Below, piece after piece: positions 44,866 through 53,579 of a stretch of 64,000 nucleotides of DNA. The stretch's first letter is position 1; the number at the start of each line of letters is the position of its first letter. Below the pieces are notes generated by a model. The model had not been told where the DNA came from and made no database searches. It saw nothing but the letters and a program-made list of their open reading frames with translations. The DNA is taken from contig NZ_KB893348.1 of NCBI RefSeq assembly GCF_000374045.1, positions 124,001 to 188,000 on the forward strand, written 5' to 3'. This stretch comes from Segetibacter koreensis DSM 18137 (lineage in GTDB: Bacteria > Bacteroidota > Bacteroidia > Chitinophagales > Chitinophagaceae). Position numbers and translations under genes: made by a program.

Positions 44866-46653
44866 TTAATTCTTGTCCCGTTTTCTGCTCGCCCAGTCGT
44901 CCATCTTACGTTCCAATACGTCTAATGGAAGTGCACCGTCTTTTAAAATGTTATCGTGAAAATCTGCCAGATTAAAATTGCTTCCTAACTCTTTCTGGTA
45001 TTTGTTCCTTAATTCAGCAATTTTTAAGGCGCCGATTTTATAACCTAATGCCTGTCCCGGTATTGCCATATATCGTTCAATTTCCATTGTTGCATATTGT
45101 TCTCCGGCAGCTTCATTTGCCATCATGTATTTTATAGCATCTTCTCTTGTCATATTTTTTGTATGCAACCCTACATCCACTACCAGTCGGATGGCCCTGT
45201 GTATTTCATCGCCAAGGGCTGCCATATATTGGTAAGGGTCGGTATATAATCCTAATTCTTTGCCTAAAGATTCACAATACAATGCCCAGCCTTCGATATA
45301 AGCATTATTACCACCAAAGCGACGAAATTTTGGAAGACTTGTATCTTCCTGCTGTAGCGATATCTGGTAATGATGTCCGGGAATGGCTTCATGTAAAAAC
45401 AAACTTTCCATCCCGCTTGTAGAATTGAATCTGGTAGCATCTAAAATAGGCACGTAAAAAATACCTGGACGTGTTCCATCAGGAGAACCTTGGCTATATT
45501 CTGCACTTGCGCTTGCTGCCCGAAAAGCCTCAGTTTGCCTTATTTGAAAAGGTGTTTTCGGAACATGATTAAACATCTTTTTAAGATTAGGCTCAATCTT
45601 TTTATGAATATTTTCAAAAGCTGCTAATACTTCCTGTGGCTTTTTGTAAGGCATGAATTGTTTATTGTTCTTCATAAACTCAAAAAATGCCTGCATGTCT
45701 CCCTTAAAACCAACCGCATTTTTCACGCTGTCCTGCAATTTGCCAATTCTTGCAACTTCTTTTAGGCCTGTCTGGTAAATTTCTTCAGGTGTTTTATCTG
45801 TAGTTGTTTGTGCCCGGATTAAATACTGATAATACTCTTTTCCATTTGGCAGAGAGCTGATGCCTGATGTCGTTCTTGCTTTTGGTAAATATTCATTTTT
45901 AAGAAAATCTCCCAACTTTTTGTAAGAAGGAATTAGCTGCTGATGAATTAATGTGATAAAAGCTGCGGTAAAACGAGCTTTATCGGCCTCGGAAAAACCT
46001 GGAGGGAATTTTTTTACAGGACCATAAAACAAACTTGCTGTGTCTTCGCTGACCTGCATGGCTTCCATTTCCGGAATCATTTTTACAACCAAAGCTTTTG
46101 GTAGAACATAATTTGCAGCAATACCTTTTTTAAAATATATGATGGAACTGTCTGCCCATGCACCAAATTTAGAAGCCCTGCTTATCCAATCGTCATAATC
46201 TTTGACTGTTTTAAATGGTTGATTTCCTTCTCCACTGCCAAGCTGGCCCAGAGTTAGTGGCAAGCCCCAAAACTGTTGGAAAGGAATAAAATTCTCCGGA
46301 AAACCTAACCCTTCGAGGTTTATTTGCATTTCTCGCTTAAAAACATCGTAACTGATTTTGTCCTTATCATTCAAATTTTCCCTGTCATATTTCGAGATAT
46401 AAGTTAAATACTGGTTGTAAAACTTTTTTAATGAATCACGATAACCATCGGTAAAATCAACGGGTAAAAGATTATTGTACCTGGTATCGCCAATAGCCGT
46501 CGCCTCAAGTGGATAAAGTTGTAGCCGCTGTTCATAGTAATTATTAAAAAGAGTAGCAAGTTCCTTATTATCTTCTTTTCCGGGATTGGTATTACTGAGC
46601 TTGCAAGCCGAAACAGAAACTAGTGCAAAAGCAAAAAATATGATTTTTTTCAT
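44866..46653 (-). CDS. DUF885-family lipoprotein (putative metallopeptidase)
   Basis: This 595-residue lipoprotein (lipobox VSAC, Cys17) has the DUF885 zinc signature HEAIPGHH at residues 421-428 and the downstream EGWALYCESLGKELGLY with Glu, as in related M32/M3-like metallopeptidases. Other family marks are YPLEATAIGDTRYNNLLP and KAPEEIYQTGL-like TPEEIYQTGLKEVARI. It probably cleaves peptides in the periplasm or on the outer membrane; no substrate is known. It is monocistronic and diverges from the S74 gene. Confidence 0.88.
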   Translation of the reverse strand: MKKIIFFAFALVSVSACKLSNTNPGKEDNKELATLFNNYYEQRLQLYPLEATAIGDTRYNNLLPVDFTDGYRDSLKKFYNQYLTYISKYDRENLNDKDKISYDVFKREMQINLEGLGFPENFIPFQQFWGLPLTLGQLGSGEGNQPFKTVKDYDDWISRASKFGAWADSSIIYFKKGIAANYVLPKALVVKMIPEMEAMQVSEDTASLFYGPVKKFPPGFSEADKARFTAAFITLIHQQLIPSYKKLGDFLKNEYLPKARTTSGISSLPNGKEYYQYLIRAQTTTDKTPEEIYQTGLKEVARIGKLQDSVKNAVGFKGDMQAFFEFMKNNKQFMPYKKPQEVLAAFENIHKKIEPNLKKMFNHVPKTPFQIRQTEAFRAASASAEYSQGSPDGTRPGIFYVPILDATRFNSTSGMESLFLHEAIPGHHYQISLQQEDTSLPKFRRFGGNNAYIEGWALYCESLGKELGLYTDPYQYMAALGDEIHRAIRLVVDVGLHTKNMTREDAIKYMMANEAAGEQYATMEIERYMAIPGQALGYKIGALKIAELRNKYQKELGSNFNLADFHDNILKDGALPLDVLERKMDDWASRKRDKN

Positions 46654-46874
46654 TCTGATCGTAAACCTTTAATTATTTGATCAAAATAACAAGAATATGC
46701 CTCTTAAATGATGTTAATAGTAACTTTTTATAAAAAAAGTTGAAGATCTTCTTTAATAGCTTTTCTAAAACGAATTGCAGGATTAAATATACAAGTCGGG
46801 CCAATAAAAAAAGTTGAGTTGTTGCACAATGACTGTTAAACAATAACGTTAACTAATTTGATAATCCGACCTAA

Positions 46875-49800
46875 ATGAAAAAGAATATTTTAATAGTGCT
46901 GACAATAGTACAGTTAACTGTTATTTCAAAGGTATTTTCACAAAGTGTAAGTATCAACACAACTGGAAACCTAGCTGATACAAGTGCAATGCTTGATATC
47001 TCCTCCGCTAAAAAAGGCATACTCATACCGAGAATGACCCAGGCAGACAGAGGCGCTATATTTAATCCTGCGGAAGGGCTGCTTGTTTACCAAACTGACG
47101 CAACAAAGGGCTTTTACTTTTATAATGCAACATCAGGTTGGACGATGCTGGCACAAGGCAGTGGTGGAATTACTGCTCTAAATGGTCTGACATCAACCTC
47201 GCAAACATTTGCTGCCCCAACAACATCAGGAACAGCATTGACATGGAGTTCTACTGGTTCAACACATACTCTAAATATTCCCTTAGCCTCGGCATCAAAT
47301 GTTGCCGCAGGTTTGCTTTCTAATACGGATTATACTAATTTTAATAATAAAGTAGGCGGCGTTACGCTAAATACTTCGGGTGTACTGTTTCCTACTACTA
47401 ACACATTTACTGTGGCAGCGGGCGGTGCCGCAACCGGAACGCTTACTTTAAATACACAAGCTCCCAAAAGTTTTTTGGCAGGGCCTTCAACAGGTTCGAC
47501 CAACGCAACACCTACTTTCAGAGCTTTAGTACCAGCCGATTTACCTATAGCTACGACTACAACTGTAGGTTCTGTATCAGTTGGCACTGGACTAACGGTT
47601 AATGCTTCCGGTGTTTTAAGCGCTAATACACAAACAGCCACAGGTGCTGCAGGCGGTGACCTTACAGGTGCCTTTCCAAACCCTACTTTGGTTACTACTG
47701 GTGTTACCGCCGGTACATCCGGTAATAATGCCGGAACCTCTTACCCTTACCTGACTGTTGATAATAAAGGCCGTATAACTTCTGCTGTTACTACGCCGAT
47801 TACCTTCCCTGTTACAAGTGTAAATGGAAGTACCGGTGCTGTTTCACTTGGAATAAGTAATTTAAATGACGCCTCTATTACAACTCCCTCCGCTAACCAA
47901 TTACTACAATACAATGGTACAAAGTGGGTTAACGCAACTCCAACTTATTTATCAAGTGCCGTCACTTCGCTTAATGGTCTAATCTCGGCAACACAAACTT
48001 TTGCTACAGGTACAACAGGCACAGATTTTAATATTGCATCAAGTGGTTCTGTACATACATTTAACATACCTGATGCTTCAGCCACTTCAAGAGGCGTTGT
48101 AACGACCGGTGCACAAACAATAGCAGGTAATAAAACATTTAGTGGTAATGCAAGCGTTGGCGGTACGCTTAGTGTAACAGGAGCATCAACATTAATAGGC
48201 GCCGTTACAGCCTCTGCGTTAAGCAGTGGTGCTTATACTGACAGCATTGTAACAGCAAATGCAAGTGGCTTATTAAGAAAAAGAACGCTGTCAGATATAA
48301 CAAATGGTTCATGGTCAACAATCGGGAATACGGGAATAAATGCGACTACAAACTTTTTGGGAACCACCGACAACACAAGCCTCTTGTTTCGAACACAAAA
48401 TACTCAACGCTTTGTAATAGACGGAAGCGGTAGTGTAGGTATTGGAACTTCTCCAACTTTTACAGCCAGTCCTAATACAGAAAAATTATTAGTGGATGCA
48501 GGCACCTCCAACAATCCTACCACCTCTTTCAACGTAATAAGTGGAAAAGGATTTATCAACAATTATTTGCAGTTAAACATTCAAAACAAGTCAAATGGCT
48601 CTGCTGCCAGTTCTGATGTGGTGGCCAGCAACGATGCCGCAACCGAAGCTTTAAATTATGTTGATTTAGGTATTAACTCAAGTGGTAATACCAGCACCGG
48701 GGTATTGGGAGGAGGGAATACGGGCTATTTGTACAGCGCCGGAAGTGATTTTGCTATCGGAAACGCAACTTCCGGCAGAACTTTAAACTTTTTTACAGGC
48801 GGTACTGCCTCAACAAATGAACGTATGCGTATTGATAGTACCGGCAATGTTGGTATTGGCACTACGACTCCGGCAAATAAACTGCAGGTTTTTGCAACTG
48901 CTAATCCTTTATCATTGTTAGGCGTACAAACAGGAATTAACACAGACAGTATACTGACAATCACAGGCGGGGTAGTGAGAAAATTATTGCCTTCAGCTTT
49001 AGCCACTTCTTCTACCAATGCATGGGCTTTAGTAGGAAATACGGGTTCTGCAACAACAAAGCTTGGTACCACTTCAACTTATGACCTTCCTATAATTACC
49101 AACAATACTACAAGAATGACTATAACATCAGGAGGTAATGTTGGCATTGGAAGTACTGATTTTGATGCTTCTCAGCCTGAAAAACTACTTATTGATGGAG
49201 GTACTTCAGCTTCAAATAACTTAGTTGGAGCTTATGCCGATATCAATGATTACGTACAAATTGGTGTACAAAACTTAAATAGTGGAGCAAGTGCAAGTTC
49301 TGATATAGTAGCGACCGCCGATAACGGAACAAATACGACAAATTATATAGATATGGGTATTAACAGTTCCGGATATGCCAACAACGCTTCCAATATATTA
49401 AACAGACCTAATGTTGGTTACTTGTACACAAATGCAACCTCGGATTTTTTTATTGGCAACGGCGCAACCAATCAAGGTATGGTGTTTTTTACAAACTCTG
49501 GCTCCGCAGGCAATCTAACTGCAAACGGTGTTGAAGCAATAAGAATACAAGGCAATGGTAATGTAGGTATCGGTGGTACAGCAAGAGATAATCAAGGCAA
49601 CGTAACTCTTAACCCCGAGAGATTAGTTGTTGCCGGCAATATTGTACCGAGAACAAGCGGCGGTGGAACATTAGGAACAGCAACTTACAAATGGACTGCT
49701 TTGTATGCTACTAACGGCACTATCCAAACCTCAGACAGAAGACTAAAAACTAATATAAAAAACCTGAATTATGGTTTGAAAGAAGTTTTGGCTTTACAGC

Positions 49801-50024
49801 CGGTTAGTTATAATTGGAAAGAAAAGCCAACTACAGACAACAAAATAGGATTGATAGCCCAGGATGTAAAAAAACTTGTTCCAGAAGTGGTAACCGGTGA
49901 TGAAGCAAAAGAAAATCTGGGAATGAATTATGCCGAATTAGTTCCTGTTTTAATCAATGCTATAAAAGAGCAGCAAAAGCAAATAGATGGTTTGAAGGAA
50001 ATGGTGAAAAAACTTCAGAAATAA
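46875..50024 (+). CDS. Large secreted protein with C-terminal S74 peptidase (intramolecular chaperone) domain
   Basis: This 1049-residue protein has a signal peptide (to VFSQ, residue 23), a low-complexity Thr/Ser/Gly/Asn-rich beta-helical stalk, and an S74 domain at residues about 951-1049. The S74 start has SDRRLKTNI (Ser953-Asp954, the expected self-cleavage site) followed by IGLIAQDVKKLVPEV and a C-terminal coiled coil. Stalk signatures NVGIGTTTP, SVGIGTSP and NVGIGSTDF resemble trimeric phage tail-fibre and Bacteroidota surface proteins. Two related blocks (about 515-645 and 754-877) form an internal repeat. Likely function: a trimeric surface adhesin or fibre, autoprocessed after folding. 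Confidence 0.85.
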   Translation: MKKNILIVLTIVQLTVISKVFSQSVSINTTGNLADTSAMLDISSAKKGILIPRMTQADRGAIFNPAEGLLVYQTDATKGFYFYNATSGWTMLAQGSGGITALNGLTSTSQTFAAPTTSGTALTWSSTGSTHTLNIPLASASNVAAGLLSNTDYTNFNNKVGGVTLNTSGVLFPTTNTFTVAAGGAATGTLTLNTQAPKSFLAGPSTGSTNATPTFRALVPADLPIATTTTVGSVSVGTGLTVNASGVLSANTQTATGAAGGDLTGAFPNPTLVTTGVTAGTSGNNAGTSYPYLTVDNKGRITSAVTTPITFPVTSVNGSTGAVSLGISNLNDASITTPSANQLLQYNGTKWVNATPTYLSSAVTSLNGLISATQTFATGTTGTDFNIASSGSVHTFNIPDASATSRGVVTTGAQTIAGNKTFSGNASVGGTLSVTGASTLIGAVTASALSSGAYTDSIVTANASGLLRKRTLSDITNGSWSTIGNTGINATTNFLGTTDNTSLLFRTQNTQRFVIDGSGSVGIGTSPTFTASPNTEKLLVDAGTSNNPTTSFNVISGKGFINNYLQLNIQNKSNGSAASSDVVASNDAATEALNYVDLGINSSGNTSTGVLGGGNTGYLYSAGSDFAIGNATSGRTLNFFTGGTASTNERMRIDSTGNVGIGTTTPANKLQVFATANPLSLLGVQTGINTDSILTITGGVVRKLLPSALATSSTNAWALVGNTGSATTKLGTTSTYDLPIITNNTTRMTITSGGNVGIGSTDFDASQPEKLLIDGGTSASNNLVGAYADINDYVQIGVQNLNSGASASSDIVATADNGTNTTNYIDMGINSSGYANNASNILNRPNVGYLYTNATSDFFIGNGATNQGMVFFTNSGSAGNLTANGVEAIRIQGNGNVGIGGTARDNQGNVTLNPERLVVAGNIVPRTSGGGTLGTATYKWTALYATNGTIQTSDRRLKTNIKNLNYGLKEVLALQPVSYNWKEKPTTDNKIGLIAQDVKKLVPEVVTGDEAKENLGMNYAELVPVLINAIKEQQKQIDGLKEMVKKLQK

Positions 50025-50280
50025 AACAGCTATGGTATTTTTTTCAAATACCGATATTCTTCTCATTCAATAACACCTTCTACCAGACTTTCTTCTAATA
50101 CAATAACACATACGAAAAACTGTTTTTATTCGTTTATGATTTATTGCCGCCTTAAACTATAGAACAATTTATTATTAACAAAAGTGAAAATAGAATAATG
50201 TTAACAGGCTGGCATTTCAACAAAGCTTAAAACTATTATTTGCAATAATCCAAAAAATTTTTTCAAAATTTCCTTATGCC

Positions 50281-50865
50281 ATGACCCCGTCTGATTCTCC
50301 AAGTATAAATATCTTTCTTACGCTTGACCCTCGTGTTATTGAAGGTTATTTCAATAAACATGATCCTTCGCCTATTTATAAACGGCAGCTAAGTCATCAG
50401 TTTGAAACCTATATTATGTCTTCAGTCGCAGCTGCAAAAAGATACTCTCCCGTTTTTTATAAATTAAAATGTGCAAAAGAACTTGATAAACAGTATGCAG
50501 AACCATTGTTATACGCTATACGCCGACATTTTTTAGCGAAAAAACAGGATAGGGAAAAGGAATTCACAAAATTTAAACGCAGAAACTTTGTGGTACTTGC
50601 GTTAAGTGTGTTGGTAGCAATAATATTTCATGGATTTTTACCAATGATGTTTAATGACAATCCGCAACTTCATACCGGACTTATTAACAGTCTTGATGTC
50701 TTCAGCTGGGTTATATTATGGCATCCATTAGACGAACTTATGTTTCATTGGAACCCTCATCTTAAAGAAATAAATCTGCTGCATAAACTTGCTACATCAG
50801 AATCAATAATAATTGAAAATGAAAAAACTAATATTGTTGATAATTCTTTTAGAGTTGTGGCATAG
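50281..50865 (+). CDS. Membrane protein of unknown function
   Basis: The 194-residue protein has a soluble N-terminal part (PRVIEGYFNKHDPSPIYKRQ) with a conserved-looking DKQYAEPLLYAIRRHFLAK, then one or two hydrophobic segments (FVVLALSVLVAIIFHGFLPM and DVFSWVILWHPLDELMFHW) and a short tail. I know it only as a Bacteroidota-type hypothetical family. The next gene starts within it (47-base overlap), so they are coupled, and a hybrid kinase follows. Confidence 0.7.
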   Translation: MTPSDSPSINIFLTLDPRVIEGYFNKHDPSPIYKRQLSHQFETYIMSSVAAAKRYSPVFYKLKCAKELDKQYAEPLLYAIRRHFLAKKQDREKEFTKFKRRNFVVLALSVLVAIIFHGFLPMMFNDNPQLHTGLINSLDVFSWVILWHPLDELMFHWNPHLKEINLLHKLATSESIIIENEKTNIVDNSFRVVA

Positions 50866-51418
50866 TGGGCATACGCAGGCCAAAGGGGGAGCAGAACAAT
50901 ATTACTATTTGGGAGAAAGGGAGGCTTTTACTATGGTTCCTATTGTATATTATGAAACAAACAACCACTGGTACATGGAAGGCCGGTATAACTATGAAGC
51001 TGTAAACACAATGTCTGTTTACGCAGGCAAAACTTTTGAAAAAAAATCAGCAGTATCTTATTCCGCAAGCCCTGTTGTAGGCGTGGTAACCGGTAACTTT
51101 AATGGTGGTTCAATTGGCGTAAATAGCAAGGCCGATTATAAAAGATATTTTTTCTCATCGCAACTACAGTACACGTTTTCAATTAAAAACAAAACAGAAA
51201 GCTTTCTCTACAACTGGTCCGACTTCTCTTACCAGGCTGTAAGTAACATTTATGCTGGCTTTTCCATTCAACAAACCAAACTGTACAAAGAACAATGCCG
51301 GCTGGAGAAGGGAATTTTTGTGAGAGCATCATTTAATAAATGGACAATTCCACTATATGTTTTCAGCCCTTCTTCAAAAGAAAGATATTTTGTAATGGGT
51401 CTGAATTTTAATTGGTAA
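50819..51418 (+). CDS. Secreted barrel-like protein of unknown function
   Basis: I chose ATG 50819 because it starts a signal peptide (MKKLILLIILLELWHSGHTQ); an in-frame TTG also lies at 50813. The 199-residue protein has alternating aromatic strands (WYMEGRYNYEAVNTMSVYAGK, YFFSSQLQYTFSIKNKTESF) and a terminal FVMGLNFNW with an aromatic last residue, as in small outer-membrane barrels. It overlaps the preceding gene by 47 bases and lies 61 bases before the hybrid kinase. Its function is unknown. Confidence 0.7.
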   Translation: MKKLILLIILLELWHSGHTQAKGGAEQYYYLGEREAFTMVPIVYYETNNHWYMEGRYNYEAVNTMSVYAGKTFEKKSAVSYSASPVVGVVTGNFNGGSIGVNSKADYKRYFFSSQLQYTFSIKNKTESFLYNWSDFSYQAVSNIYAGFSIQQTKLYKEQCRLEKGIFVRASFNKWTIPLYVFSPSSKERYFVMGLNFNW

Positions 51419-51479
51419 AAGGTGTGTAAACAGGTGTAAAAGAACAAATCAAAAACAAACAATTTTAATCCAAAAGTTT

Positions 51480-53300
51480 ATGAATACGGTTTATATACTT
51501 AATATAAAGGCAGGAAATGTGCTTCTTTCATTATTTTGGCTAACATGGGGTCTTCAACTGCTGGCACTGCTATTTTTGGCAGCAATTGCATTTGTTTTTC
51601 ACAGGCTTAGGATTATTAAGTTAAAAAATGAAAAAGCTGACCTGGAAAGACAAGTGCATGAGCGAAACGAAATGTTGTCTTACTCAAAACTGAATGAGCA
51701 AAAAGCCCGTAAGGAAGCTGATATTGAAAATAAAAATAAAACGCTGCTAATATCAAAAATAAGTCATGAAATACGGACTCCCTTAAATGCGATGATGGGA
51801 ATGGCTTCCCTTTTAAATGAAACGACTCTAACCCAGGAGCAACGGGAATATACAGCTACTATTCAAAGTTCTGGAGAAACACTTCTAAGTGTAATCAACG
51901 AGATCCTGATGAATGACATCCTGGAATATTCAAAAGTAGAATCAGGTAATGAACTGGAGGAAAAAGATTTTGATTTGAGAAATAATATAGAGGAAGTGTT
52001 AGATGTATTTGCGGTAAAAGCCGCAAAAGCAAATCTTGAGCTGGTGTACAATATTGATGAAAATGTTCCGTCCCAGATTGTAGGCGATGCTTTTAGAATA
52101 CGACAGATACTGATGAATTTAGTTGAAAATTCCTTTAGGTTTACTACCGGTGGTGAGATCTTTATAGGTGTTAGCTGTATAGAGCACCGGGATAATAACC
52201 GGGTAAAACTCGAATTTGATGTTAGGGATACGGGCATTGGAATGACACCTGAAAAGTTAGCACAGGTTACTAAAGACTTATCGCGATCAGAAACATTTGC
52301 TGAGGCTAACGAAGCTATAGGCCTCACACTAATTATCTGCAAAAGGCTGGTGAACCTGATGAATGGTTCTATAAAGGTAGATAGCAACGAAAAAGCCGGC
52401 ACTACTTTTAAATTTACTATCTGGACCAGGGCGAGCCTCCACACTCTTCGTTCTGATACAAATGTTGAAATGGCCGGCCTTGAAGGAAAAAAAGTATTGG
52501 TAGTCAGTAACAATTTAACTGTCTGCAATTCATTGAAAAGCCAGCTAAGACAATGGAAACTAAACTCTACATTGGCAACTTCAGGTAAGCAGGCGCTGGA
52601 AATTCTAAAGCAAAATCCTGCTTTTGACTTAGTGCTTACTGACCGGTATATGACAGAAATGGGTGGATTACAACTTGCACAAACCATAAAACAACTTTAC
52701 CCCGACTTACCTGTTATTCTCATAAATAAAAGTGGTGATGAAAGCTTTAAACAACATGATGAACTTTTTACTGCAGTCATAAACAAGCCGGTACGGCATC
52801 ATATATTAAGCAAGCAGGTTTTCCGTAGCCTTAGACTTAAGAGCAATAATTTATTACCTGAGGAGCAAAATTATAAGCAAAAGCTTTCTACCGCGTTTTC
52901 TAAAGAATATCCACTAAATATTCTGGTTGCAGAAGATGATAAATTGAATCAAAAATTTGCACTGAAAATTTTAAATAAACTGGGATATGAGCCCCATATT
53001 GCCAACAATGGGCAGGAGGTTTTGGAATTAGTAAGCCAAAGAAATTATGATGTGATACTAATGGATGTACAAATGCCGGTAATGAATGGACTTGAGGCTA
53101 CAAAGATGATTCGTGTTTGCCTTGCGGAACAACCTCATATTGTTGCTATGACAGCAAACAGTTTGCAGGGTGACCGCGAAGAGTGTATGATGGCGGGCAT
53201 GGATGATTATATAAGCAAACCTATAAACATAAAAGATCTGGTTATAGTATTAGAAAAATGGGCATGGCAGGTTAAACAGAAATCGAAATGGAAAAACTGA
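51480..53300 (+). CDS. Hybrid histidine kinase with two receiver domains
   Basis: The 606-residue protein has one membrane helix (about 22-41), a coiled coil, HisKA (phosphoacceptor His96 in SKISHEIRTPLN), HATPase (Asn217 N-box LVENSFRF; DTGIGM), REC1 (about 338-450) and REC2 (about 479-595). REC2 is canonical (AEDD, Asp529, Lys580). REC1 keeps Asp388 but has SNN in place of the acidic pair, so phosphorylation is doubtful. The second ATP-lid glycine motif is weak (IGLTLIICKRL). There is no sensory PAS or extracytoplasmic domain, and no output domain. Confidence 0.9.
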   Translation: MNTVYILNIKAGNVLLSLFWLTWGLQLLALLFLAAIAFVFHRLRIIKLKNEKADLERQVHERNEMLSYSKLNEQKARKEADIENKNKTLLISKISHEIRTPLNAMMGMASLLNETTLTQEQREYTATIQSSGETLLSVINEILMNDILEYSKVESGNELEEKDFDLRNNIEEVLDVFAVKAAKANLELVYNIDENVPSQIVGDAFRIRQILMNLVENSFRFTTGGEIFIGVSCIEHRDNNRVKLEFDVRDTGIGMTPEKLAQVTKDLSRSETFAEANEAIGLTLIICKRLVNLMNGSIKVDSNEKAGTTFKFTIWTRASLHTLRSDTNVEMAGLEGKKVLVVSNNLTVCNSLKSQLRQWKLNSTLATSGKQALEILKQNPAFDLVLTDRYMTEMGGLQLAQTIKQLYPDLPVILINKSGDESFKQHDELFTAVINKPVRHHILSKQVFRSLRLKSNNLLPEEQNYKQKLSTAFSKEYPLNILVAEDDKLNQKFALKILNKLGYEPHIANNGQEVLELVSQRNYDVILMDVQMPVMNGLEATKMIRVCLAEQPHIVAMTANSLQGDREECMMAGMDDYISKPINIKDLVIVLEKWAWQVKQKSKWKN

Positions 53301-53579
53301 ATTGGTAGGGCCGGTACTTTAAAACTAATTAAGAAGAATTTTCTCAAATACATTTTGATTGAAATTTCTATAAATAGATATATTAAGAAATATCGCTTTA
53401 ATATAAAATAATAAAGGGTATAATTCGTTTTACTGTTTACAGAAAGGCTAAGCTGAAATTGTAAAAGTTGGAGGTGCTTAACCTGTTTCTAGGGCAAATC
53501 TCAGACATAAAAAACAACTGCTGCAGTTAAAATTCGAGGTATGGTTAGTTTCAAGCTATTTAAAAGCAACACTCATTTT

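Noticed and set aside
46875-50024. Short repeated NVGIG motifs looking like a repeat array or CRISPR
   Set aside because: They are protein-level repeats in one long coding frame with no regular spacing of identical DNA repeats.
46875-50024. Prophage region because of the tail-fibre-like S74 protein
   Set aside because: No capsid, terminase, integrase or lysis gene is found on either side, and a signal peptide is present.
50034-50052. Terminator GGTATTT...AAATACC after the S74 gene
   Set aside because: The stem is short and AT-rich and the T-run lies in the loop, not after the stem.
51863-52687. Long open frame of 274 codons on the minus strand
   Set aside because: It lies opposite the kinase gene, has the low-complexity Ser/Thr composition of a mirror frame and no recognisable domain.
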